From contig CM035808.1 in assembly GCA_020466095.1 (NCBI GenBank), forward strand, positions 37,897,992 through 37,961,991: DNA of 64,000 nucleotides. The letters are read 5' to 3'. Numbering within the stretch: the first letter of the stretch is position 1; every line of letters starts with the position of its first letter. The position numbers were made by a program, and so were the translations under genes. This DNA is from Chlorops oryzae. Its lineage: Eukaryota; Arthropoda; Insecta; Diptera; Chloropidae. The notes under the pieces were generated by a model that was given only the letters and a program-made list of their open reading frames with translations, did not search any database and was not told the DNA's origin. Positions 35,501 through 47,500 of this stretch are shown here, one piece after another.

Positions 35501-38500
35501 CGCGCCACATGAGAATGTACCATCCTCGACACAGTCCGCATGCAAGACAACGGTAGGTGTAATTTATTCTATTCTGTGTTACTATATAAAGTTTTTTTTA
35601 AATGAATTTTTACCCACAGCGGATTGGAACCCCAGCGTAATTATAACCCAGATGCGCTATCACCAGATCATCCCGCACATCCCAATAATCAAAATGTTGT
35701 GCTCAAGCACAGCGGGACAACAGCAACGCCTACAATGCAACAACGAATGAAACCTTTAGGTGTAGCCACTCCACTTGTTATGGCTAGTCCAGTAAGAAGG
35801 TGAGTCAATACAAAGCTGATTTTTTGTGATTATAAAATCACCGATTAGTACAGATTTCGCGGGATTAATTTTTTTTTTTTTTTCTTTTTATGTAAGCCTT
35901 TTTTTTATTGGTTAGTTGACTTCTTATTTTCTTTTTGTTTGCGTTACCCTGCATTTTTTTATGCCTTGATTTAATGACTAAAAACTTTCAAATGTTTTTT
36001 ACTCTAATATGAATTTTCGATTAAGATGGACATAGCCGGAATAAGCAACTTTTCCTTTCTGCCAAATCTGGTAATTAACAAAAGCCAACGCCATCCTAAT
36101 AAAATTGCAATTTCAATGTTATTCACCTAAAAAAAAAAAAAAATATCAAAAATCAAAATGAAAGTTTGTCGTTTCACAAATTCCACATCGGCAAGCAAAA
36201 TGTGCGCCAAAAGAAAGCTTGGCTTTTGAGAAAAAATTTTATAAGAAAATACTCGAATTAAATGTAAAATTCACTCCATTTGTAAAGCTTGATTTGCACT
36301 CCCCCTCTCGTTGTAAGCGTATAACAAATTGTCCAATTCTTTGTATGTTGCGCTCTGAAAAACAACGGAACAATGTCGTCTTTTGTCCTGTGAAGCTTTT
36401 GAGATCAATTAGTGTAAATGAAAGGCACTTCTCGTGGCACATATTTTATAGATGTAAATATTTATACAGTATTTAGGGAAGAAATACGATCAGAAATATT
36501 AAACTGCTGTTCGAAATCGATTATAACAGACTATCACATATAGTAGACAAAGTCTCCGATCCGTCTGAATGTAATGGGAATAATGCATAGGAATTCGTTT
36601 GGAAGCCTCCACAGCCCGATATAATAAATGATTGATTCCTTTGCGTACGACGTATATAATGTACTGTTATATCTTGTTTTTGTTATGACACAAACATACA
36701 TACTTAATACTAAAGTAAGGCGGCCAGCCGTCTCGCATTTTGAGGCAAAAATGTTTCTCGGAAATTACTGTCAATTACAGAATGTCTGCTATAGATGCTA
36801 TAGGTATCGTATATAGTAGACTGGCTCCTATATGCGATATATTTCTAAAATAGAAATCGTATACAAAAGACAGATTTTCCGGTCCCTTGAAATCTGTTAT
36901 AAACGATTTCGACTGTACTAAATATTTTTTAAATGTTTTGAGTGGTCCGCATAGGGACGTTTCTCGTAATACTTCCATTTGTATATATGTATATGAGCGC
37001 ATAGATGTTAACTTTTGAATGTATTTCTCAAACATTAGAGAGAGGGGATATGGCTACAGACGAAATTACATAATAATCAAATATTCATATGCAGTGGAAA
37101 TCACTTAAAATGTCCATCAAGCAGTCGCTCAAACTGATAGTCGTAGTGAGCAATGAGTTAATTTTCTTTTAATATAAAAAAAAAATAAAAAATAATGCCT
37201 AGTTTCCAATCGAAATACTAGTCCTGGAATACGATTTCGGGTACGCTGAGCAAGAATATGCTGTCGAAATTACGCTACGACCCTTAATTTTCCCTCAGCA
37301 CCCCTGATAAACCACCCCCAATAGGGTGTAATTGCTATTATGATGAACCCTTCGGGTGGTGGTTGATCAGGTGTGCGGAGCGGCGGTGGGGGAAAATTAA
37401 TGGTCGTAGTTTAATGTCGACTTCAAATTCTTCTTCAGGACACCGAAAAATGTAAGTTGGGATATTTACTTTTAAAAGATTAACACTTTGAGGGTGATGG
37501 GGGAAATCTGACTCCGGGTTGGTGATCAGCACCCCAAAAAACATAGGGTAGGGAATGTCATCCTTCTGTAACAAGACTTTTTTTTGTGTGCCGGTGTTAT
37601 TATTGAAGGTCGAAATTCTTACGCAGTGTCAACAACTGTAATAGTCGTCGAATACTCCGGACCCCGGGATAGGCCGGGACATTTAAAAACAATTCGTTGG
37701 TTTAACGAAGGTAATTTAGAGAGTTAGAAAAAATCAAAAATATTTGATAAAGTATGTATTGTCTAATATAGTAACCCTGCAGTAAATTCGGGGCAAATCG
37801 CCCCCTATGTCCCAGTGCTGTATCAGAGACCAAAGAGCCAGTGACACGGACAGTAGTATCTAACTATTGACATGGTCAACGAGGGCGTCTACAGTTCGAT
37901 TTTCTCGACCATTCATGTTATAAATTTGCTGTACGTGAATCACAGGACTCTCTAGCGTAGTGGTTAGCATGTCCGCTCATTAATCCGAAGGCTCGTGTTT
38001 GAACCCCCCGTGCAGGCGAGAAAAAGTGGAAAAATGGTAATATTTTAAATTTAAAATTAATTAAAAGTAAAAAATTATTCTACGCTCAGTGATGAAGAAA
38101 ACAAGCAATACTTATAATAAAAAAAAAAATTGTTTTTAATTTACTGCCGTCTGAGTTGAGATTCGAACTCGCGAGCTTTGGATTGCTAGACGCACGCTCT
38201 TTGCACTGGGCTAGCGAGCAATCCGTCTCACGCGCAGCAAATTTATTACAATAATTTTTTTTTCAAATTAACTGTAGCATGTAATTAGACTATATTGAGC
38301 GTTGTTCTGAAAGAAGTCAAAGCTGTTATTGTTTAATTAATGGATTGTAACGACAATTATTCTTTTAAAAGGTAAACTATTGAAATTTCGTGACGGTCGC
38401 CCAGAAATATACGTAAATGGCCTATTAAAAAACCTGTAGTCATATTGTATATTAGCGTGACTTCATTCAAATCAGCGCAAAGAATAACCAAAGTTTGCTA

Positions 38501-41500
38501 TTGTTTTTTACAAATTGTTGTTAAATTTACTTGGTGCTTCTAGCGTAGACCAAATGTTCCAAGTGAATGCCTCAATATATGTAAATTGTCGTTCATTAAT
38601 AAAAATGTTCTCTTTTTCGATTCCGGACAATCATTCACCATCATTTTAAATTACATTGCCAGTGAGAAAAATTTCGTATTTTCACGGAGAAATAATTTTG
38701 AATTGACATTAGGGCACCAGCTGGAAATTTTCGCAAATATACTATGATAAGTAAAAAAAACATTATTTTTAAACTGCTGTCTAATTGAACTTTGTTTAAG
38801 CTAGTTAGAATCTGACCACGCTCTTCACGTGTCAGAGACTAGCGAGTTTTTCATAACTGTCTCAGCGACATTAACATAATTTGATTACAAACTCACTATG
38901 GCTTTTTTTGCAAAAATATTAGACTGTAAGAACCATTTCAATAGTGAGCGATTATTAATCTGCATCTGCGCTGTATAAGTCATCATTGCAGGGCATTAAA
39001 TGGACTGTTCCTAAAGAAACTTGAACACTTGGATTTGAACGAGTCATTCTGTTTGAGAGCTTGCAAATGGAACATCAGAAGAAATTCGCTACAAAGTGTT
39101 TCGATGGACCAAGGCGGCATGAAATATAGAAAGCGTTATGGACCTATAATGTAACACCTCTGTGATTTGTCCGATTACTTGTAACTTGCGTATGTTCAAG
39201 TATGCACACGCACTGAAGCCAAAACTTCTTTGTTTTTCTACATGTGTTTGGTGTAGGAAATTTACTTGCTGCTTTAGAGCGTAGAGCCCTTACTGCATCA
39301 CTGGTTCCAGCGTCGACTGGTGTCCTCTCGCATATACGTTAGGGTGGTCCTTATTTTAAAAATTTCTTTTTTTCGCGCGACACCCCTTCATTTTAATATA
39401 CATATGCCATGAGAAAATAATTCTGTATTTTTTTGAAATTTTTTAAATTACATTTAGGGGTCGCTACCAGCGGCCAAAGTTTTCCAAATAAACTCAATAT
39501 ATGAAATTGTTAGTTTCATATAAAAAATTAAAAATTTGCACAAGCTCGCTGTCTGTGATCATTGGACAATCATTTGTCTAAGTCTGTGTTAAATCTGACC
39601 ATCGTCGTCTTCACCGTGTCAGAGACATAAGGAGTTTTATAAAATAATTCAATTTGGAGATACATAACATAACTTTGAATTGAAAAACTCACTTGGTTTT
39701 TCGTTGCAAATATATTAGGTGTAGTAAAAAGAAATCCATTATTTTTGCATTAAATTGAGGGCTTTATTTAAGATAGTTAGAATGACCCGATTTAGGTCAA
39801 ATATGCGCCGTTTTGTTCGATAACTTGTTGCCATTTTAAAGGTAATTTCATTTATGCCTCTCTCATAGAAGCCCTCGTTCCTATTAGCAAAAAATTGAGA
39901 CAGTCGAATTTCAGAAGCCTCTCTTGAAGCGAATGTTTCACCAGCAAAATTGTTCGCCATGGACAGGAACAGATGGTAATCACTTGGTGCCAGGTCCGAT
40001 TTATAAGGTGGATGCAGAAGAACCTCCCAACCAAACTCCCGGAGCTTCTGGCGAGTCACTATCGATGTGTGTGGCCTGGCGTTGTCCTGATGGAACACAA
40101 TTCCTCTCCTATTGGCCAAAGCTGGCCGCTTATGGGCGATTGCTTCCTTCAGACGGTCCAATTGTTGACAGTAGAGTTCCGAGTTAAGAGTTTTGCCGCA
40201 TGGGAGCAGCTCATAGTAGATAGTTCCCTGCCAATCCCACCAAATACACAGCAAAACCTTCCTGGCCGTCAATCCTGGCTTGGCCACCGTTTCCGCCGGT
40301 TCACCGTATTTCGACCACGACCGTTTTCGCTTGACGTTGTCGTAAGTGACCCACTTTTCATCACCAGTCACCAACCGCTTCAGAAATGGGTCGATTTTGT
40401 TGCGGTTCAGCAGCGATTCGCAGATGGAAATTCGGTCTGTAAGGTTTTTTTGCGTTAACTCGTGTGCCACCCATACATCGAGCTTCTTTGTGTATCCAGC
40501 CTTATTCAAATGGTTCCAAACGGTTTTTTGTGCAATCTTTAGCTCTTTTGCAATCGAAACAGTGCTAACATGACGGTCGGACTCGATAATTTCCATGATT
40601 TTATCGCATGATTGGCTGTTACAGTATCAGGTCCATAAACGCTATTCACATTTTCAGCCGCCTGGCTTGCGTTTTCTCCCTTATCGAAGAAAAACTGTAA
40701 AATGTAGCGAATTTTCTCTTTGCTGATGTCCAGCTTTGACAAGCTCTCAAACAAAACTGAATCAATCAATCAAAAAAGTGTCAAAAAAGCTTTTTTAGTA
40801 GGAACTGTCATCTTTCTAATGCCCCCTAGCGGAACACGATCGGACTTATACAACGCGAGATGCAGATAAATAACGCCATCTATTGGAAAAATAATGGATT
40901 TCTTTTTACTACACCTAATATATAATATATTGACTAGATCAATTCGATATATTGGGTCAGAAAAAAACAAAGTGCTTATAACACATTAAACAAAACGGAC
41001 ATTCGCTCTTCTTTAGGGCAAATGGATACATTATTTTCTCTTTCAAAGAATTACACTTTGGCCAAAATCTGTGGGCGCGGCAGTAAATGTGGTCAGCTAT
41101 AAAATTAAGCACATTTCAATCGGAACTGTGAGTGTACTTTCGAAGCACACGGTGCATATTTTATCAAGCAGGATTAGGGATGCTCATTGTTTTATATTAT
41201 GTATTTCTTTTTGAAACGAACAACAAGTGGATTTTTCAATTCAAAGTTACATTATGGGTATTCATTCAGACCTCGAACTTAGTGAACTTTGAGAAATTTT
41301 TAACCAGCTGTCAAAGCTTCCATGTATTTTGACAGTTAACGCAAAGAAGTTCTCAGAGTTCACTCCTTCGAGGGTTCGAATGAATTCCCATATTATGTTA
41401 TGTATAAAAATCTCCCAATTGAGTTGTTTTATAAAACTCCTTATATCTCTGCAACGGTGAAGACGACGATGCTCAAGTTTAACACAGACTTACAGAATTG

Positions 41501-44500
41501 ATTGTCCCTTAACATCAGATAGCGAGCTTGAAAGATCGCTCAATAGTGGTTGAGCTATGTTCATTCAAAGTACTTATAAAAAAACATAAAAATTTTACAT
41601 ACAATTTAAAATTTTTCGACTTTGGATATCATTTTTTACCATTCTTTTAAAGATTTCTAAGTTATTTTTGATTTCATATTAAAAAGTGACCTTTTAAGAA
41701 TACAAAAGCCTTAAAAATTTTAAGATAGCTTAAACCAAGGCGTTTTAAAGGTGGTGCAGTAGGAACTGTCTTCTCTTCCCTTTTCAACTCGGAATGTCAA
41801 ATTTTTATTGAATTTCGTACGCTTACATTTTTCAACGAAATTAAAAATGTTTATATTGGAACAAAATTCAAACAGCGTGAACTGATTTTGACATTTCCGA
41901 GTTTTTACATTGTTGTTGTACTACTGCCACCACCTTGTTAAATACGCCTTGGCTTAAACCATATTTGAAAAATATGAGTTTTAAAACATCAATGGTATTT
42001 AAAAATTTAATACGCGATTAACTTGGAACTCTGACGTGATGGAATTTTTTTGATCTTTTTCAATTATTTACTAAGTTGAAATCTATAGAAAATGCTTAAA
42101 AACCCCTTGGCTTTTTGTACTGCTGTAACTATATAATATATTCTATGAAACGAACAAATTTTTATATGGAATTTATATGGAAAATTTTGAACGCTGGTAG
42201 CGACCCCTAAATGTCATTTAAAAAATTTTAAAAAATACAGAAATATTTTCTCGAGGTATATATTAAAATGAAGGTATGTCGCGTGAAAAAAAGAAAACTT
42301 TTTAAAATAAGGACCACCCTAATATACGTTCATACAAAATGTCAATAGTAGACCGTAATGGTACGGGTACGTTTGGTCACCAGTACTGGTGATACCAGTG
42401 CAGGAGTGACTCTAGCACTAGCGACATTAGCTGCAGGGAAGTAAATCAACATTCAGATATATGAAGGATCCTTGGGTTGTTTCAAATATTTTTCATAACT
42501 TTTCAAGTAATTTTTATATTCACTACAACTCTCATCCACACATTTCGCGAATGTAAAATTCCTTCAAAGTTTCGGCTGTAGTATTGTACATATCTTTCAA
42601 AATTTACTCACTTCAATCCTATGCGATCGTCAGTATTGAGCAAAAAAAAAAAAAATTGTTTCTAGTATTGCGAACAAATTAACTTAACCCATTACCCCCC
42701 ACTGTCCTATTATTCAGCACGGAAAATGGGCGCACAAAATCGAATTTAAAATGAAATGGAGCTCAGAGGTTTTATCTCATTCTAGTTAGAGTCTCTCTCT
42801 CTCTTATCTCTAGATTATTTTTCTATTTTTTTAAATTTGCTTCAAGTAAAATTGAATTCACTCATGACTTCGGTTACCAATACCCTATCCATATCAATAT
42901 ATTCCTTATATGTTTATTGATGACACCATTTATTCGATTTTAAGAAGAAATATTTATTTTTCGAAATGATTGTTTGTCTAGGCCGGACATGCTTTTTTGT
43001 GTTCATTTGTTTTGTGTACCCCTGTGAATTGTCAAATTGAACACGAACTAATGTACCATACACACGCAGTAACTCAAATTATTTCTATCATTGTGGTATT
43101 CTTTAACGACTTTTTAATTGTCCTTTCTTTTTCTCTCTTCCTTATCTTTTTGTTTATTATTTTATTTTATATTTTTTGTTAAGCAAAAATAGTCTGTATG
43201 CAAAATCCAACTTAAACTCCAATTGCTAATGAAAAAGAAATACAGAATCGAGAGCAGAAAGTTCGAAATCTTCCAATTCTTCTGTGTAATCCAACATTAA
43301 ACGACTGAGACCGTGTGGTGGCGTGCAAAAGACTTACATGCACATCCCTTTACAAAAATTTAACATTAGACCTGAATTTGCGACCTTAAACACCTTGTTC
43401 CGTTTCCGTCCAAGCTCTGAAATTTATGTACTGCTATGTCTATGATATATTTCTCCCATCGATTCAGTAGCTTCTTTGATCCTCGGGAGGTGAGTTTTTT
43501 TTTTGTTTGAAATTTCAAATTTCTACTTTTAGTTCGTTTTTTCAATTCATTTTAAATGCACACAATTTTTTATGCTTTTCCTATTATTGACTCCATATTA
43601 TTATATTATTTATTTTTTTCTCAATTCACAAAGAATCACTTTATGCGAATATCGGTCCAAAGGCAATCTTAAATTCGTTTATTCATTGCATTTTAACCAG
43701 TGAAGGATTAAATCATTTCGTCCTTTCGTTTCTGTAAAAAGATTACTTGTCAGAAGACTTTCATAAACCAGTCGCAAGCACACACGCTCACTCACACTCA
43801 CACACTGTCTTGTGAAGAGCTTGAACGAATTTAAATAAAACTCGATAGGACACGATCTTATGTAAATAAAAATAAAAAGCTGAATTAATCCCGCATGACT
43901 TACACTTAAAATCTGTAAAACTTGCGAACCAATAACATTTAAAACATCCATCATGATCGTACTTACATTAACCCTATTTTGGACCAAGCTATTTTTTTTT
44001 TTAGAAAATTAAATTGATGACGACCAAAAAATGAATCAAAAATAGGATTCTGTTGATTCTTCATCAAAAAGAGAAGTTTTTCAGCTCATATACCTTTCAC
44101 AATTGATCTTAGTTCTTAAAATTAGGAGATACTTACAATAAAAGAGATAACAGAAGAAAAAAAAAACAGTAAACGCACAGGTGATATTTTATTTAAATTT
44201 TTTAACTATTGTCACTAATTGTCCTTCATTGTATTGCTAAATTTTATTATATTAATATTAATTATTATCTAGTTTCAAATGGCAGAAAATAAGTCCCAGC
44301 GGCCAAAATGCTGCCTACAGAAGCGTAATTTTGTAGTCCGTAGGCGGTAATGCATACGACCTCATATACCCTCCTGGTATACTTTTAATCGAGCGTGGCC
44401 GTTTTGTAGAGTGAACGCCCACGACTACCACATAAAGTAAGCTATTGGTAGGCCGTTCGCCTAGAATCTCGTATTCTTTGTAGCTATTAATGTTCAGGTT

Positions 44501-47500
44501 GCTTACAGTATCCTATACTTTGTAGGCGGTAGGCACTGTTGGCCGCTGGGGTGTCCTTATAAAACCAGTCGGGCTCTTGGTATGAACGATCCAACGTGGA
44601 AAAATCTAATCTAAAAGCCAATAAATCAAGCTTTATTTCGACATCTTGCACACCATGATGATAGCTTGCACAGAAAGAGATATGGATTTTTTTAATTATC
44701 TGGTCGAAAAGTCGACCAGCAGTTCAAAATGGGTTAACGCATAAATAATAAAACAAATTAATTTTACAACTACGTAAGACATTCTCTTGGATTGTTTGAA
44801 AAATAACCTTTGAAATGTCTGATGCCGCAAAAATTGTCTTAAAAATACTTGACCATCCGAATATATTTTCTTTATTTTCTATATCAAATAGTTTCGAAGC
44901 TTTAACCCTCTAATATCTGGCCCGTCTCAAGACGGAGTTTATTCGAATAAATAAAAAAATAAAACAATTTCATATTCGTTTTTTTTTTTCCTACCCGAAA
45001 TTAATCTCATCTGATTATTCTATTTTAAAAAGCAATTATGACATTAGAGGGTTAAGAAATATATCACAAATTGAAACGCTGATTCTCTTTAACAATTTTT
45101 TAAAGCAGGACTTATTTATGAAAGTGATGAGAGGATTTTGCCCCTTAAGAGTTAAGCAATGTGGAGGAAAGTTGAGAGCGTACGTACCTTAAGATTAGTC
45201 TTATAAGTTATCAGTTAAACGCAATTATATAAGTATTAATATTTGAATTTCGATTCTCTAACCTTTGTTATGAAATGGCTTAAATAATGCTGAGCATTTG
45301 AAATAAGCATTTAAAGACTAAAAACGCTTTGGACTTGTAAGGAAGTAGACCCATTACAAACGACGTGAATTTTTTCAAAGCCTACACAAAATATTACCTT
45401 GAGATAAAAAGACTTAATTCTCTTTTAAGTATCCTTTGATAAGTAGCTCTGGAATAGCGTGGAGGATGCATGCTATGCTCTTGATCCCGGAGTCCAAGGT
45501 TCAATTCCCGACACAGCCGAAACGGAGGGTATTGTTCCAAGCCTAGCACTGGTTTTTCAAAAATCGCATGTTAGGGGCACACTACATAATAAGACATACA
45601 CAAACACAAGAAAACGCCGATGAACGGCCTAAGTGGCATCCACTTCAATATACATACATACATACATCCTTTGATAAAATGTTTGAGGACATGATCTCAA
45701 ATGTAACTGAGAGAGAGAAAGTACTGAGACATGCGTATGCTGTACGAAATAAGACACATCACTCATACGGCATGCTGAACGAAATGCATACAATCATTTC
45801 AAATAATTTCTTAGTGTAGAAACTTCTCAGTGGGGTTTTTTTCTTTTTACAGACTCCTGAGAAGAGTGAATTTGAATTAAGTTTCATGCTTAGCTGAATC
45901 CGCTCGACTCGACTCTTCATTTGAAGTAAACCAAACTCGAATCAGATGAAATCAATGTTTTATTGTTGTAGATGGACATTCATTCTTCTTCTTAACCCCA
46001 GTTTACCTCTTTTCGGATTCGCTCATGCTCCTCCTGAGGTGTGGGTATGCCATCTCAGCACCCTTCTGCAGACATTCCGATCCTGGATCATGTCATCGCT
46101 AAGACGCATCCTTTGATGATATTTTTCCATTTGATCGATACACGTATTTTTTGGTCTGCCTGCCCTCCGGCCGTTCGCTGGAACGGAGTGGATATTACCT
46201 TTTTTGCGAGGCTCTCCAGCGGTCGCCTGTGAACATGGCAATGGGGAGAGCAATGTGATAAAGCTTGGCCACTTCCACCGTCATCCTTAGCCTTTACATT
46301 TGAACATAGCAGTAGCATCGCATATGACTTAATTTGAGCGCTTCAGTGATGGACTTAGGAATGATGGGTATTCATGTTATGACTCTGAACTGAAAAGAAC
46401 TTCGATAACAAGTCGATTTTTGTCGAAAAGTAAGAATTGGAATTTTGTAACTTCAAACTGCCTTTTGCTTCGATTCCAATTTAGGTACTATTTCAAGGCA
46501 ACCGATCTCATTTGTTCGAATTAAATTCGATTCAAAAAATCGGAAAAAGAAATTCCGCTCAAAGGAATTACTTGAAAATATTTTTGCATGGTTCCGACTT
46601 CAAGTCGAATTGATTTTGTATATAAATTTTTTGATTTATGAAAAATCAAAAAGGATAGCCTTCAAAGCCACTTATTTCGGGAACTAGCAAAAAAGAATGA
46701 TTCTTAACTGGCTATGTCAAACATTTTCAAGCTATTTCATTTACATTTCAGTGGCATTGAGTTTAGCTTAAACTGAAGAAGTAGTTGGAACACTACGAAA
46801 ACTACGATATTTTTCTTATTATAGTCGCGAAATTCAATTTTGATTCCTTTTATCTTTTTTATTTTTACATGTCCTGACAAGAAGATAATTCTCCTCGATT
46901 CCATTTGGACATTATCGAGATAATTGTTCAATGACGAAACGATATTATGGTATCATAATCTTTCTTACTCGTCTCGTACAGTTATAATTTCGTTTCACGC
47001 TTCGTTTATCATAAGCCAAACCTCAAATGGCATGCGATCATTTGCTAATTTAGCGCAAGGACTCTTTTGCCGACTTTGAGTCGAAATTGCCCTATTGATG
47101 GGCTAAAATGTTCGCAATCGCTAAATTTTCCCTAAGATACTTGAAATTCCAGTTCGACTAATTGGTTGGACAAGTAAAATTGTGACCAAATAAGTAGAAT
47201 TACCAATTTACGCTTATTTGCCGATAGGATTACAAGGGATTTAATAGCGCATCGCATATGACTTAATTTGAGCGCTTCAGTGATGGACTTAGGAATGATG
47301 GGTATTCATGTTATGACTCTGAACTGAAAAGAACTCAAACAACTTTTCTGAGAAAAGTAAGCAATGGGAATTTTGTAACTTCGAAACTGCCTTTTTTGCT
47401 TCGATTCACTTTTAAAGGTCTATTTAAGCTAGCCATGCTCATTTGTGAATTAAATTGATTCACAAAAATCGGAAAAAGAAATTTCCGCTCAAAGGAATAC

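Larger units (their letters stand above)
39340..42321. mobile_element. Palindromic hAT-like element, 2,982 bp, with three nested insertions
   Basis: Ends TAGGGTGGTCCTTATTTTAAA and the complement; ATATACGT is duplicated exactly on both sides (39332-39339 and 42322-42329). The left arm (39340 to about 39710) matches the right arm (about 41200-42321) in reverse complement, for example ACCATCGTCGTCTTCACCG against CGGTGAAGACGACGATG. Three elements are inserted: a mariner at 39715-40918, a TA-flanked MITE at 41255-41390 and a hAT-like MITE at 41736-41951. TAGGG ends plus an 8-bp duplication fit hAT. It has no transposase of its own. Confidence 0.88.
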
